Positions 17,415 through 26,826 of a DNA stretch of 36,556 bases are shown here, one piece after another. A model generated the notes under the pieces. It was not told where the DNA came from and ran no database searches. It saw only the letters and a program-made list of their open reading frames with translations. A program made the position numbers and the translations under genes. Source of the DNA: Burkholderiales bacterium (GTDB taxonomy: Bacteria; Pseudomonadota; Gammaproteobacteria; Burkholderiales; Burkholderiaceae_C); contig JACPUE010000018.1 of assembly GCA_016192425.1 (NCBI GenBank), positions 1 through 36,556 of the forward strand, in the 5' to 3' direction. Numbering within the stretch: the first letter of the stretch is position 1; every line of letters starts with the position of its first letter.

Positions 17415-18935
17415 TCAGCGCTTGCGGCCGCCGAAGATGCTGCCCATCACGCCGCGCAGAATCTCGCGGCCCAGCGTGGTGCCCATGGTGCGCACGGCGG
17501 ACTTGGCCATGGTCTGTGCCAGGCCGTCGCGCCTGCCGCCGCGCGGGCCGGTGGAGCCAAACAGCACATCGTTGAGCCCGCCCAGCAGCCCGCCGCTTTC
17601 GTCCTGTGCCGGTGCCACCGTCCCTTTGCCGTTGGCGGGTGCTTGCGGCGCCGCCTGGTCGGCGCGGCCCTTGAGCTTTTCGTAGGCTGATTCGCGGTCC
17701 ACCGCCTTTTCGTACACGCCCGCGACGAGCGAGCCCGCCATCAGTGCCTGGCGCTGCTGCGGCGTGATGGGGCCGATCTGGCTGCCCGGCGGCAGCACGT
17801 ACACGCGCTCGGTCACGCTGGGGCGGCCCTTGGCGTCCAGAAAGCTCACCAGCGCTTCGCCCACGGCCAGTTCGGTGATGGCGGTTTCGATATCGAGGCC
17901 GGGTTTTTGGCGCATGGTGGTGGCCGTGGCCTTGACGGCTTTCTGGTCGCGCGGGGTGAAGGCGCGCAGCGCGTGCTGTACGCGGTTGCCCAGCTGCGCC
18001 AGCACGCTGTCGGGGATGTCCAGCGGGTTCTGCGTGACGAAGTACACCCCCACGCCCTTGGAGCGCACCAGCCGCACCACCAGTTCGATGCGCTCGACCA
18101 GCACCTTGGGCGCTTCGTTGAACAGCAGGTGGGCTTCGTCGAAGAAGAACACTAGCTTGGGCTGGTCGGGGTCGCCGATCTCGGGCAAGGTCTCGAACAG
18201 CTCCGACAGCATCCACAGCAAAAAGGTGGCGTACAGGCGCGGTGCGTTCATCAGCTTGTCCGCGGCCAGGATGTTGACCACGCCATGGCCGTTGGTGTCG
18301 GTCTGCATGAAGTCCTGGATGTCCAGCATGGGCTCGCCGAAGAACCGGTCGCCGCCCTGCTGCTCGATCGTGAGCAGCCCTCGCTGGATGGCGCCCACGC
18401 TGGCGGCGCTGATGTTGCCGTACTCGGTGGTGAAGTCCTTGGCGTTGTCGCCCACGTACTGGAGCATGGCGCGCAGGTCTTTCAGATCGAGCAGCAGCAG
18501 GCCGTTGTCATCGGCGATCTTGAACACGAGGTTGAGCACGCCCAGCTGCGTCTCGTTGAGGTTGAGCATGCGGCCCAGCAGCAGCGGGCCCATGTCCGAC
18601 ACGGTGGCGCGCACCGGGTGGCCCTGCTCGCCAAACACGTCCCACAGCGTGACGGGGCAGGCCTGCGGTGCGGGCTGCTCCAGGCCCCGCTCCTTGAGTG
18701 CTGCAGCCATTTTTTCGGGGGTGTGGCCGGTCTGGCTCATGCCGGTGAGGTCGCCCTTGATGTCGGCCATGAACACCGGCACGCCGATGCGCGAAAAGCT
18801 CTCTGCCAGGGTCTGCAGGGTCACGGTCTTGCCCGTGCCCGTGGCGCCTGTGATCAGGCCATGGCGGTTGGCCAGTCCGGGCAGCAGGTGGCATTCGGTG
18901 CAGGCGTGCTTGGCAATCAGCAAGGGTTCAGCCAT
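17415..18935 (-). CDS. HerA-like helicase/ATPase (DUF853 family)
   Basis: A 506-residue P-loop ATPase of the HerA/FtsK superfamily. Walker A GATGTGKT is at residues 30-37 and Walker B reads [12 protein letters not shown]. Between them are the segments [11 protein letters not shown] and [12 protein letters not shown] typical of bacterial DUF853 proteins. The C-terminus is Gly/Arg-rich ([20 protein letters not shown]). Archaeal HerA works with NurA in end resection; the bacterial single-gene form has no settled role and no nuclease partner is adjacent. Start at 18935 is chosen for GAGGAAA upstream; the frame stays open further but overlaps the yebC leader. Confidence 0.87.
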   Translation of the reverse strand: MAEPLLIAKHACTECHLLPGLANRHGLITGATGTGKTVTLQTLAESFSRIGVPVFMADIKGDLTGMSQTGHTPEKMAAALKERGLEQPAPQACPVTLWDVFGEQGHPVRATVSDMGPLLLGRMLNLNETQLGVLNLVFKIADDNGLLLLDLKDLRAMLQYVGDNAKDFTTEYGNISAASVGAIQRGLLTIEQQGGDRFFGEPMLDIQDFMQTDTNGHGVVNILAADKLMNAPRLYATFLLWMLSELFETLPEIGDPDQPKLVFFFDEAHLLFNEAPKVLVERIELVVRLVRSKGVGVYFVTQNPLDIPDSVLAQLGNRVQHALRAFTPRDQKAVKATATTMRQKPGLDIETAITELAVGEALVSFLDAKGRPSVTERVYVLPPGSQIGPITPQQRQALMAGSLVAGVYEKAVDRESAYEKLKGRADQAAPQAPANGKGTVAPAQDESGGLLGGLNDVLFGSTGPRGGRRDGLAQTMAKSAVRTMGTTLGREILRGVMGSIFGGRKR

Positions 18936-18960
18936 TGGGGGTTTCCTCGGGGGTGGGCGC

Positions 18961-18982
18961 GGGCAAAAGTAAAATCTTGCCC
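18961..18982. promoter_or_regulatory. Small inverted repeat between herA-like gene and yebC
   Basis: GGGCAA (18961-18966) and TTGCCC (18977-18982) flank an A/T-rich decamer containing TAAAAT. It may be an operator or promoter element in the divergent region; this is only suggestive. Confidence 0.25.
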
Positions 18983-19012
18983 AGTAGATTAAATCAATAC
19001 AAAGGATTCCCC

Positions 19013-19732
19013 ATGGCCGGACACAGCAAATGGGCAAATATTCAGCACCGCAAGGGCCGTCAGGACGAGAAGCGCGGCAAGATCTGGACCCGCATCATCC
19101 GTGAAATCACCGTTGCCGCACGCACCGGCGGCGGCGACCCTGCGGCCAATCCGCGCCTGCGCCTGGCCATTGACAAGGCCAAGGCCGCCAACATGCCGGC
19201 CGACCGCGTTAAATACAACATCGACAAGGCCACCGGCAACGCCGAGGGCGTGAACTACGAGGAAATCCGCTACGAGGGCTACGGCATCGGCGGCGCCGCC
19301 ATCATCGTGGACACCATGACCGACAACCGCGTGCGTACCGTGGCCGAGGTGCGCCACGCCTTCAGCAAGCATGGCGGCAACATGGGCACCGAGGGCTCGG
19401 TGGCCTTTCAGTTCAAGAACGTGGGCCAGATCATCTTCGCCCCCGGCACCAATGAAGACAAGGTCATGGAAGTGGCGCTCGAAGCCGGTGCCGACGACGT
19501 GGTGCCCGACGACGACGGCGCCATCGAAGTTCTCACGCAACCCGCCGAGTTCGAGGCTGTGAAGAACGCTCTGGTGGCTGCGGGCCTCACACCCGACGCG
19601 GCCGACGTGACCATGCGCCCCGATGTCACCATCGAACTGACGGGCGATGATGCAGCCCGCATGCAAAAGCTCCTGGATGTCCTGGAAGACCTGGACGACG
19701 TGCAAGAGGTCTACCACAACGCTGCACTATGA
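19013..19732 (+). CDS. yebC: YebC/PmpR family protein (TACO1-like)
   Basis: A 239-residue protein starting with the diagnostic [18 protein letters not shown], followed by [23 protein letters not shown] and the three-domain YebC layout. The family has been described as transcription regulators (PmpR) and, more recently, as ribosome-acting factors that help translation of proline-rich stretches, like mitochondrial TACO1. Start at 19013 has AAGGA 6 bp upstream. Its TGA overlaps the purD ATG (ATGA), so the genes are translationally coupled. Confidence 0.95.
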   Translation: MAGHSKWANIQHRKGRQDEKRGKIWTRIIREITVAARTGGGDPAANPRLRLAIDKAKAANMPADRVKYNIDKATGNAEGVNYEEIRYEGYGIGGAAIIVDTMTDNRVRTVAEVRHAFSKHGGNMGTEGSVAFQFKNVGQIIFAPGTNEDKVMEVALEAGADDVVPDDDGAIEVLTQPAEFEAVKNALVAAGLTPDAADVTMRPDVTIELTGDDAARMQKLLDVLEDLDDVQEVYHNAAL

Positions 19733-21012
19733 AGATTCTCGTCATCGGCGGAGGCGGCCGCGAACACGCCCTGGCCTGGAAACTTGCCCGCTCGCCCAAG
19801 GCCAGCAAGGTGTATGTGGCCCCAGGCAACGGCGGCACGGCGCGCGACGCCGACCTGGAGAACATCGCCATCACCGACGTACGCGCACTGCGCGAATGGG
19901 CGCAGAAGGAAAAGATCGCGCTCACCGTCGTTGGCCCCGAGGCTCCCCTGGCAGCAGGCGTGGTGGATGAATTCCGTGCCCACGGCCTGCGCATCTTCGG
20001 CCCCACCAAGGCCGCCGCACAACTGGAAAGCTCCAAGGCGTTTTCCAAGGCCTTCATGCGCCGCCACGGCATTCCCACAGCCGATTACGACACCTTTACC
20101 GACCCGGCTGCAGCCCACACGTTTGTGGACCGCCTGGGCGCGCCCATCGTCATCAAGGCCGACGGCCTGGCGGCGGGCAAGGGCGTGGTGGTGGCCATGA
20201 CCCTGCAAGAGGCCCACGACGCCGTGGACTTCATGCTGGTGGACAACAAGTACGGCGTGGCGCACAACGCGGGCGGTGCGCGCGTGGTGATCGAGCAGTT
20301 TCTCGAAGGCGAGGAAGCCAGCTTCATCGTGCTGTGCGATGGCAAGAACGTCTGCGCCCTGGCCACCAGCCAGGACCACAAGCGCCTCAAGGACGGCGAC
20401 CAGGGCCCCAACACCGGCGGCATGGGCGCGTATTCGCCCGCACCCGTGGTCACGGCCGACGTGCATGCCCGCGCCATGCGCGAGATCATCCTGCCCACCA
20501 TCCGCGGCATGGAAAAGGACGGCGTTCCCTACACCGGCTTCCTGTACGCCGGCCTGATGATCGATGCCCAGGGGCACCCCAAGACGCTGGAATTCAATTG
20601 CCGCATGGGCGACCCCGAGACCCAGCCCATCCTGATGCGCCTCAAGAGCGACCTGGTGGACGTGCTGGGCGCGGCCGTGGACGGCAAGCTCGACCAGATC
20701 GAACTCGAATGGGACCGCCGCCCCGCGCTGGGCGTGGTGATGGCCGCCCACGGCTACCCCGAGGCACCGCGCAAGGGCGATGCCATCACCGGCCTGCCGC
20801 CCGATGCCGACGACGCCATGGTCTTCCATGCGGGCACCGAGCTCAAGGACGGCGTGCCGCACACCAGCGGCGGCCGCGTGCTGTGCGTGACGGCGCTGGC
20901 CGACAGCGTGCGCCAGGCCCAGCAGCGCGCCTACGACGTGGCGCGCGGCATCCACTTCGACGGTGCGCAGTACCGGCGCGACATCGGCCACCGCGCCATC
21001 AAGCACCCATGA
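19729..21012 (+). CDS. purD: Phosphoribosylamine-glycine ligase
   Basis: A 427-residue ATP-grasp enzyme that joins phosphoribosylamine and glycine to make GAR, the second step of purine synthesis. The N-terminal [17 protein letters not shown] is the family start; [21 protein letters not shown], the [11 protein letters not shown] block and the C-terminal substrate-binding part are in order. It is coupled at both ends: ATGA overlap with yebC upstream and with hemF downstream. Confidence 0.97.
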   Translation: MKILVIGGGGREHALAWKLARSPKASKVYVAPGNGGTARDADLENIAITDVRALREWAQKEKIALTVVGPEAPLAAGVVDEFRAHGLRIFGPTKAAAQLESSKAFSKAFMRRHGIPTADYDTFTDPAAAHTFVDRLGAPIVIKADGLAAGKGVVVAMTLQEAHDAVDFMLVDNKYGVAHNAGGARVVIEQFLEGEEASFIVLCDGKNVCALATSQDHKRLKDGDQGPNTGGMGAYSPAPVVTADVHARAMREIILPTIRGMEKDGVPYTGFLYAGLMIDAQGHPKTLEFNCRMGDPETQPILMRLKSDLVDVLGAAVDGKLDQIELEWDRRPALGVVMAAHGYPEAPRKGDAITGLPPDADDAMVFHAGTELKDGVPHTSGGRVLCVTALADSVRQAQQRAYDVARGIHFDGAQYRRDIGHRAIKHP

Positions 21013-21947
21013 GCCTGGCCCCGCACAGCGACGCCGTGCCGCGTGTGCGCGCCTGGCTGATCGACCTGCAGGCGCGCATCATCGCCGCGCTGGAAGGACT
21101 GGAAGGCGAGGGCGGTGCCCGCGCCGTGACCGACCCCTGGCACAAGGCGCCCGGCGAGCCGCTGCAGGGCGACGGCATCACCCGCATCATCGAAGGCGGG
21201 CGCGTGTTCGAACGCGCGGGCTGCGGCTTTTCGCATGTGCGTGGCCCCAGGCTGCCGCCATCGGCCACGCAGCACCGCCCCGAACTGGCGGGCGCGCCCT
21301 TCGAGGCCATGGGCGTCTCGCTCGTGTTCCACCCGCGCAATCCCTACGTGCCCACGGTGCACATGAACGTGCGCATGATCGCCGCAGGCCAACCCGGCCA
21401 GGAGCCCGTGTGCTGGTTTGGCGGCGGCATGGATCTGACGCCGTACTACGGCTTCGAGGAAGACGTGGTGCACTTCCACCGCAGCTGCCGCGACGCGCTG
21501 GCGCCCTTCGGCGCCGACAAGTACCCGCGCTTCAAGCAGTGGTGCGACGAGTACTTCCACCTCAAGCACCGCGACGAACAGCGCGGCGTGGGCGGTGTGT
21601 TCTTCGACGACTTTGCCGAACTCGGCTTCGAGCAAAGCCTGGCCATGACGCAATCCGTGGGCAATGCTTTTCTGGGCGCCTACCTGCCCATCGTGCAGCG
21701 CCGCCAGGACACACCCTACGGCGAGCGCGAGCGCGACTTTCAGTGCTATCGGCGCGGCCGCTATGTCGAGTTCAACCTCGTCTGGGATCGGGGCACGCAC
21801 TTTGGCCTGCAGTCGGGCGGGCGCACCGAATCCATCCTGCTGTCCATGCCGCCGCTGGCGGGCTGGAGCTACCGCCGCAGCGAGCCCGAAGGCACGCCCG
21901 AGACCGAATTGACGCAGCGCTTTCTGGTGCGACGCGACTGGCTGTGA
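21009..21947 (+). CDS. hemF: Oxygen-dependent coproporphyrinogen III oxidase
   Basis: A 312-residue enzyme that decarboxylates coproporphyrinogen III to protoporphyrinogen IX using O2 in heme synthesis. Family blocks include HMNVRMI, the [20 protein letters not shown] signature ([11 protein letters not shown]), [16 protein letters not shown] and [22 protein letters not shown] near the C-terminus (quoted in part: NLVWDRGT). Start at 21009 overlaps the purD stop (ATGA). A denitrifier would also need the oxygen-independent HemN, not seen here. A dispersed repeat begins 5 bp after the stop. Confidence 0.96.
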   Translation: MSLAPHSDAVPRVRAWLIDLQARIIAALEGLEGEGGARAVTDPWHKAPGEPLQGDGITRIIEGGRVFERAGCGFSHVRGPRLPPSATQHRPELAGAPFEAMGVSLVFHPRNPYVPTVHMNVRMIAAGQPGQEPVCWFGGGMDLTPYYGFEEDVVHFHRSCRDALAPFGADKYPRFKQWCDEYFHLKHRDEQRGVGGVFFDDFAELGFEQSLAMTQSVGNAFLGAYLPIVQRRQDTPYGERERDFQCYRRGRYVEFNLVWDRGTHFGLQSGGRTESILLSMPPLAGWSYRRSEPEGTPETELTQRFLVRRDWL

Positions 21948-21952
21948 GGCGA

Positions 21953-22016
21953 TTGCTATAAAATTTGTAGCTGCTAGCGCCCGTATTTATTGCCCCAGAG
22001 GCCCAAATCACTTGAA
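21953..22016 (+). repeat. Comamonadaceae-type dispersed repeat, copy 3
   Basis: It opens TTGCTATaaaatttgTAGCTGCTAGCGC and ends with a GAGGCC-like then A-rich segment, colinear with the copies at 10223 and 23459. It fills most of the gap between hemF and rsfS. Confidence 0.72.
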
Positions 22017-22082
22017 AACCCGAGCGGCGCGCATGCGCAACACCTGCGGGCCATTGCGCTGGTGACCCCCGCCAATGCACGC

Positions 22083-22088
22083 TATATT
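22083..22088 (+). promoter_or_regulatory. Possible -10 element for rsfS
   Basis: TATATT is 30 bp before the rsfS start in the otherwise GC-rich gap after the dispersed repeat. No convincing -35 is paired with it (GGTGAC at 16 bp is weak). Confidence 0.25.
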
Positions 22089-22118
22089 GACCCCCATCAC
22101 TTCACCCCCCACCGCCTG

Positions 22119-22958
22119 ATGACCACTACCACCACCTCGGAATCCGCCGCCAAAAAGAACATCGTCAAACTCCAACGGGCCATTGTGGACGGGCTCGAAG
22201 ACGTCAAGGCGCAAGACATCCAGGTCTTCAACACCGAGCACCTCTCGCCCCTGTTCGAGCGGGTCATCGTGGCATCGGGCACCTCCAACCGCCAGACCAA
22301 GGCCCTGGCCGCCAGCGTGCGCGACAAGGTGAAGGACGCCGGTTTTGCCAAGCCGCGCGTCGAAGGCGAGGACAACGGCGAGTGGATCATCGTGGACTGC
22401 GGCGCTGCCGTGGCGCACATCATGCAGCCCACCATCCGCCAGTACTACCGGCTCGAAGAGCTGTGGGGCGAAGTGCCCGTGCGCCTCAAGCTGGGCGCGC
22501 CCAAGCCCGCGGCGGTGGTGAAGAAAGCCCCGGCCAAGAAGGCCGCCGCCAAGACTGCCGCTCCCACCAAGACCGCAGCCAAAGCCATGAGCCCGGCAGC
22601 CGCAGCCAAAAAGGCGGCAGCCCAGATGGCTGCTGAACCCAAGGCGCCCGCCAAGCGTGGCGCTCAATCGGCCCGGCCTGTCGCCGCCAAGTCGGCGGCC
22701 AAGGCCACGGCACCCAAGCCTGCGAGCAAAGCCCCAGCCAAGAAGGCGCCTGCCAAAAAGGCCACCGCCGCCCCGCGTAGCGCCAAGCCCCAGGCCGACA
22801 AAACACCGGTGCAAGCGCCGGTGCAAAAGCTGGTGGTCAAGCCGCGCAAGGCCGCTGCCCCCGCCAAGGCCGCTGCCAAGGCTGCGGTCAAGACGGGTGC
22901 CGCCGCCAAGGCTCCGGCCCGCAAGGCGCCTGCCCGCAAGAGCGCAGACAAGCGCTGA
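22119..22958 (+). CDS. rsfS: Ribosomal silencing factor RsfS with long Lys/Ala/Pro tail
   Basis: A 279-residue protein. Residues about 15-122 are the RsfS (Iojap) domain: it binds uL14 on the 50S subunit and blocks subunit joining. Family segments are DGLEDVKAQDIQVF, ERVIVASGTSNRQTKALA, EWIIVDCGAAVAHIM and YRLEELWGE. RsfS is usually about 105-150 residues; here another ~155 residues follow, almost entirely Ala, Lys and Pro, with repeated KKAPAKKA, KTAAPTKTA and RKAPARK units, like histone H1 or AlgP tails. The tail stays in one open frame with no stop. Start at 22119 (MTTTTTSES) is likely; the ribosome site is poor. rlmH follows 12 bp later. Confidence 0.93.
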   Translation: MTTTTTSESAAKKNIVKLQRAIVDGLEDVKAQDIQVFNTEHLSPLFERVIVASGTSNRQTKALAASVRDKVKDAGFAKPRVEGEDNGEWIIVDCGAAVAHIMQPTIRQYYRLEELWGEVPVRLKLGAPKPAAVVKKAPAKKAAAKTAAPTKTAAKAMSPAAAAKKAAAQMAAEPKAPAKRGAQSARPVAAKSAAKATAPKPASKAPAKKAPAKKATAAPRSAKPQADKTPVQAPVQKLVVKPRKAAAPAKAAAKAAVKTGAAAKAPARKAPARKSADKR

Positions 22959-22970
22959 TCGAGCGCCCGC

Positions 22971-23438
22971 ATGCGGCTGCTGATCGTTGCCGTGGGCCAG
23001 CGCGTCCCTGATTGGGCGCAAACCGCCTACGAGGACTACGCCAAGCGCTTTCCGCCCGAACTCAAGGTGGAGCTCAAGGCCGTCAAGACCGAAACGCGCG
23101 GCTCCAAGACCGTGGAAGCACTGATGGCCGCCGAGCGTGAACGCATCGAGGCCGCCATCCCGCGCGGCACGCGCGTGGTGGCGCTGGACGAACGCGGCAC
23201 CGCCCTCACGACCAAGGCCCTGGCCGCCCGGCTGCAGGGCTGGCAGCTCGAAGGTGACGATGTGGCCCTGGTCATCGGCGGCCCCGACGGGCTGGAGCCC
23301 ACCTTCCGCCAGGCGGCGCACGAGCGCATCCGCCTGTCCGACCTGACCCTGCCGCACGCCATGGTGCGGGTGCTGCTGATCGAGCAGCTCTACCGCGCCT
23401 GGTCGGTCAACGCCGGGCACCCCTACCACCGGGAATAG
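22971..23438 (+). CDS. rlmH: 23S rRNA (pseudouridine1915-N3)-methyltransferase
   Basis: A 155-residue SPOUT-class methyltransferase that methylates pseudouridine 1915 in helix 69 of 23S rRNA. Length is exactly typical. The SAM-binding knot is visible as [10 protein letters not shown] and the C-terminal [21 protein letters not shown] ... GHPYHRE block (quoted in part: [12 protein letters not shown]) is diagnostic. It follows rsfS by 12 bp, the usual gene pair. Confidence 0.97.
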   Translation: MRLLIVAVGQRVPDWAQTAYEDYAKRFPPELKVELKAVKTETRGSKTVEALMAAERERIEAAIPRGTRVVALDERGTALTTKALAARLQGWQLEGDDVALVIGGPDGLEPTFRQAAHERIRLSDLTLPHAMVRVLLIEQLYRAWSVNAGHPYHRE

Positions 23439-23458
23439 TGAAGCCTCAGCACGCTGGA

Positions 23459-23525
23459 TTGCTATAAAAATCATAGCTGCTTGCGCACAGTGGATGGGCG
23501 CTGGAGGCCATATTCCTCTAAAATT
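23459..23525 (+). repeat. Comamonadaceae-type dispersed repeat, copy 4
   Basis: It opens TTGCTATaaaaatcATAGCTGCTTGCGC, followed by TGGGCGCTGGAGGCC and an A/T-rich end. It occupies the gap between rlmH and maf, ending 6 bp before the maf ATG, so it forms the leader of maf if transcription starts upstream. Confidence 0.75.
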
Positions 23526-23531
23526 CAAGCC

Positions 23532-24146
23532 ATGCCTGAATTCATCTACCTCGCCTCGCAAAGCCCCCGTCGCAGCCAGTTGCTGGACCAGATCGGTGTG
23601 CCGCACCACTTGCTCGTGCCCAACGCGCCCGGCGATGTGGCCGAGGACACCGAGGCCCTCGAAACCGTGCTGCCCGGCGAGCCGCCCGCCACCTATGTGG
23701 AACGTGTCACCGCCCTCAAGCTCGACGCCGCCGTGCAGCGCCTGGCGCGCCGGGGCCTGCCTGCGGCGCCCATCCTGTGCTCGGACACCACCGTCACCTT
23801 TGAAGACCGCATCTTCGGCAAACCGCTGGACGCCGACGACGCCCGGCGCATGCTGGCCCAGCTCTCGGGCCGGGTGCATCGCGTGCTCACGGCCATGGCG
23901 GTGCAGGTTGGGGCGCAGCGCTTTGCAGCGCTGTCGGTATCGCATGTCAGCTTTGCCGAACTGGACGCCGCCCAGATCGACGCCTACGTCGCCACGGGCG
24001 AACCCCTGGGCAAGGCGGGCGCCTACGGCATCCAGGGTGCGGCGGCGGCGTTCATCGCACACATGAGCGGCAGTTATTCAGGCATCATGGGCCTGCCGCT
24101 GTACGAAACGGCGCAACTGCTGCGCCAGGCGGGCCTGCGCTTCTGA
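23532..24146 (+). CDS. maf: Maf family nucleotide pyrophosphatase
   Basis: A 204-residue Maf/YhdE-type protein. The N-terminal ASQSPRRSQLLDQIG is the substrate-binding signature; the SDTTVTFEDRIFGKPLD segment carries the acidic and lysine active-site residues, and GKAGAYGIQG lies near the C-terminus. Such enzymes hydrolyse dTTP/UTP or modified nucleotides to monophosphates. Start at 23532 gives the normal N-terminus; the upstream frame is repeat sequence. It precedes rng by 15 bp, as in many proteobacteria. Confidence 0.94.
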   Translation: MPEFIYLASQSPRRSQLLDQIGVPHHLLVPNAPGDVAEDTEALETVLPGEPPATYVERVTALKLDAAVQRLARRGLPAAPILCSDTTVTFEDRIFGKPLDADDARRMLAQLSGRVHRVLTAMAVQVGAQRFAALSVSHVSFAELDAAQIDAYVATGEPLGKAGAYGIQGAAAAFIAHMSGSYSGIMGLPLYETAQLLRQAGLRF

Positions 24147-24161
24147 CATCCCATCCCCACC

Positions 24162-25649
24162 ATGCAACAAGACATCCTCATCAACTGGTCGCCCCAGGAA
24201 ACCCGTGTGGCCGTGGTCGAGCACGGTGCCGTGCAGGAGCTGCACATCGAACGCACGCTGGAGCGCGGCCTGGTGGGCAACGTCTATCTGGGCAAGGTCT
24301 CGCGCGTGCTGCCGGGCATGCAGTCGGCCTTCATCGACATTGGCCTGGAGCGCGCCGCCTTCCTGCACGTGGCCGATGTGTGGCAGCGCCAGGAGGGCGG
24401 CGAGCCGCCCGTGTTCGCGCGCCGCAACGACCCGCCCGTGCCCATCGAGAAACAGGTCTTCGAGGGCCAGCCGCTGATGGTGCAGGTCATCAAGGACCCC
24501 ATCGGCAGCAAGGGCGCGCGCCTGTCCACACAGATCAGCATTGCCGGGCGCCTGCTGGTGTACCTGCCGCAGGACGACCATGTGGGCGTGTCGCAGAAAA
24601 TCCCGCCGGGCGAGCGCGACGCATTGCGCGCGCGGCTGCAGGCCCTGGTGGGCGACAAATCCAGCGGCGGGGGCGGCGGCTTCATCCTGCGCACCAACGG
24701 CGAAGATGCCAGCGACGCCGAACTGGCCGAGGACATTGCCTACCTGCGCAAGACCTGGGCGCGCACCAAGGAGGCCGCGCTGCGCCAGAGCGCAGGCTCG
24801 CTGCTGCACCAGGACCTGGATCTGCTGCAGCGCGTGCTGCGCGACCTGGTGGGCGAGCACACCCAGAGCATTCGCATCGACTCCATGGAGCAGTTCCAGC
24901 GCCTGCGCGCCTTTGGCCAGGAATTCATGCCCCAGGCAGTGGCCAAACTGCAGCATTACAAAGGCGAGCGGCCCATCTTCGACCTCTACGCCATCGACGA
25001 GGAAATCACGCGTGCGCTGGGGCGCCGTGTCGATCTCAAATCCGGCGGCTACCTCATCATCGACCAGACCGAAGCGCTCACCACCATCGACGTCAACACC
25101 GGCGGCTACGTGGGCGCACGCAACTTCGACGACACCATCTTCAAGACCAACCTGGAGGCTGCGGGCGCCATCGCGCGCCAGCTGCGCCTGCGCAACCTGG
25201 GCGGCATCATCATTGCGGACTTCATCGACATGGCGCGCGAAGACCACCAGAGCGCCGTGCTGGCCGAACTGCGCAAGCACCTGGCGCGCGACCGCGTCAA
25301 GACCATGGCCGGGGGCTTCTCGCAACTGGGCCTGCTGGAGATGACGCGCAAGCGCACGCGCGAATCGCTGGCCCACATGCTGTGCGAACCCTGCCCCTGC
25401 TGCCAGGGCCGTGGCGCCGTGCGCACCGCGCGCAGCGTGGCCTACGACATCCTGCGCGAAATCCTGCGCGAAGCGCGCCAGTTCAACCCGCGCGAGTTCC
25501 GCGTGGTGGCCGCGCCCCAGGTGGTCGAGCTGCTGCTGGACGAAGAAGGCCAGCACCTCGCGGGCCTGTCGGATTTCATCCGCAAGCCCATCTCGCTGCA
25601 GGCCGAGGCTGCGCTGGGGCAGGAGCAGTACGACATCGTGCTGCTGTGA
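24162..25649 (+). CDS. rng: Ribonuclease G
   Basis: A 495-residue endoribonuclease of the RNase E/G family, acting in 16S rRNA 5'-end maturation and mRNA decay. The N-terminal S1-like RNA-binding part (GNVYLGKVSRVLPGMQSAFID) is followed by the catalytic core with DQTEALTTIDVNTGGYVG and IIIADFIDM, whose aspartates bind Mg2+. The CEPCPCCQGRG zinc-link cysteines are intact, then the short C-terminal domain. It lacks the long unstructured C-terminal half of RNase E, hence RNase G. It converges with the next minus-strand gene, with a 10-bp gap. Confidence 0.96.
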   Translation: MQQDILINWSPQETRVAVVEHGAVQELHIERTLERGLVGNVYLGKVSRVLPGMQSAFIDIGLERAAFLHVADVWQRQEGGEPPVFARRNDPPVPIEKQVFEGQPLMVQVIKDPIGSKGARLSTQISIAGRLLVYLPQDDHVGVSQKIPPGERDALRARLQALVGDKSSGGGGGFILRTNGEDASDAELAEDIAYLRKTWARTKEAALRQSAGSLLHQDLDLLQRVLRDLVGEHTQSIRIDSMEQFQRLRAFGQEFMPQAVAKLQHYKGERPIFDLYAIDEEITRALGRRVDLKSGGYLIIDQTEALTTIDVNTGGYVGARNFDDTIFKTNLEAAGAIARQLRLRNLGGIIIADFIDMAREDHQSAVLAELRKHLARDRVKTMAGGFSQLGLLEMTRKRTRESLAHMLCEPCPCCQGRGAVRTARSVAYDILREILREARQFNPREFRVVAAPQVVELLLDEEGQHLAGLSDFIRKPISLQAEAALGQEQYDIVLL

Positions 25650-25659
25650 GGCCGTTGCA

Positions 25660-26826
25660 TCACGGCTGGAATTGCTTGGCTGCGGCGCGGCCCTCGTTCG
25701 ACAGGTAGGGCCACAGCTGTTTCCAGCCCAGGGGCACCTCGTCATTGCAGGCGCGCATGGCGTGGAAGAAATCGGTGTTGAACACCAGGCCCTGTGCCGA
25801 AGGGTAGGGCGCCTGCACGCTCATCAGGTTGAGCACGTCGCGGCATTCGTCGCCCTCTGCGTTGCGTGGGTGCAGCTTGGCGATCAGGCGCATCAAGCCC
25901 GATGCGATGGGCTGGCCTGACTTGCTTGCGTGGGCAATGAGGGACTTTTCCCCGCCCTGCAGCCAGGCCCAGGTGTCCACCGCACGGCCTTGCGGCCATG
26001 ACCAGGTGATGTACGACAACGATGAGGAGCCATGGGCGCCGCCGCAGTAGATTTCGGGCATGCTGTCTTGCAGCACGAGGTAGGCATCCGTCCACAGCAC
26101 TGGCGTGAGCGTACTGCCTATGGGCTCGGAGCCCGCAAAGCCCTGCGAGCCGCGTCCGGCGCTGCAGTCGTATGCCAGCACGGACTGGTTGCGCAGCCAT
26201 TGCATGGCAAACTGGTTGAGCGCCTTGGCATGGGGCAGGTCGGCGGGCACCTGGAGCGTGGTGGCCTCATCGCTGGAAACCGCCTGGTACGAATGGCTGC
26301 CGATGGACGCCGCCTGCTGCTTGGGGCGTATTGCCGCAAGCAGGGGTTCGTAAAAGGCCTGTTCGCAATCTCCGCCTGTCTGGCGCGGGCCCACGGGCGT
26401 CGCCTTGCGCAACGAGATGGGCAGCGTTTTGCCTGTGTCTGGCGCCGTCCAGGTGCCTGTGATCTGCGTGGGTGACGTTGCCTGCAGCAACCAGCGGCCA
26501 CTGACGCGGCTTTCGCCATCGGTTCCTGGTACGAGTTCGTCCAGCTGGAACTCGCCCGCCTGCCAGGATTTGGCGATGGCCTGGGGGTTGTCGCCCGGGC
26601 CGTTGGCAGCCTGCGGTGGCATCAGGGGGATGTTCTGGCGGTGGCGCAGGTAGTAGTACTGCGCCTGGCGGTATTCGCTGAAGCAGACCATCACCTGGGC
26701 CTGGCCGAGGCTTCCTTTCCAGGCGCCGGTGGGGATGTCCTGGGCGTGCACGGCGGCGGGCGCCCATGCTGCGCCGAGGGCAAGGACGAGCGCTGCGAGG
26801 CGCCTGGATCGAAGGGATGGGATCAT
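25660..26826 (-). CDS. Secreted DUF3298-like protein of unknown function
   Basis: A 388-residue exported protein; the signal peptide covers about residues 1-28 (ending VHAQD). The C-terminal half contains EIYCGGAHGSSS, resembling the Y-x-G-G-A-H-G motif of DUF3298/RsiV-like domains, plus two or three cysteines that may form disulfides. The first part (GAWKGSLGQAQVMVCFSE and ITGTWTAPDTGKTL) looks like a beta-rich binding module. Start at 26826 overlaps the upstream gene (ATGA). It is the last gene of a three-gene secreted-protein operon. Function unknown; the DUF3298 link is tentative. Confidence 0.65.
   Translation of the reverse strand: MIPSLRSRRLAALVLALGAAWAPAAVHAQDIPTGAWKGSLGQAQVMVCFSEYRQAQYYYLRHRQNIPLMPPQAANGPGDNPQAIAKSWQAGEFQLDELVPGTDGESRVSGRWLLQATSPTQITGTWTAPDTGKTLPISLRKATPVGPRQTGGDCEQAFYEPLLAAIRPKQQAASIGSHSYQAVSSDEATTLQVPADLPHAKALNQFAMQWLRNQSVLAYDCSAGRGSQGFAGSEPIGSTLTPVLWTDAYLVLQDSMPEIYCGGAHGSSSLSYITWSWPQGRAVDTWAWLQGGEKSLIAHASKSGQPIASGLMRLIAKLHPRNAEGDECRDVLNLMSVQAPYPSAQGLVFNTDFFHAMRACNDEVPLGWKQLWPYLSNEGRAAAKQFQP

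Noticed and set aside
21948-22118. A nadD gene between hemF and rsfS, a neighbour I would expect in related bacteria
   Set aside because: The 170-bp gap holds only a dispersed repeat and a possible promoter; no nadD remnant is visible, and expected synteny is from memory only.
22008-24062. A 680-codon minus-strand open frame opposite rsfS, rlmH and maf
   Set aside because: Gly/Leu/Arg low-complexity antisense of the Ala/Lys-rich rsfS tail and two recognisable genes.
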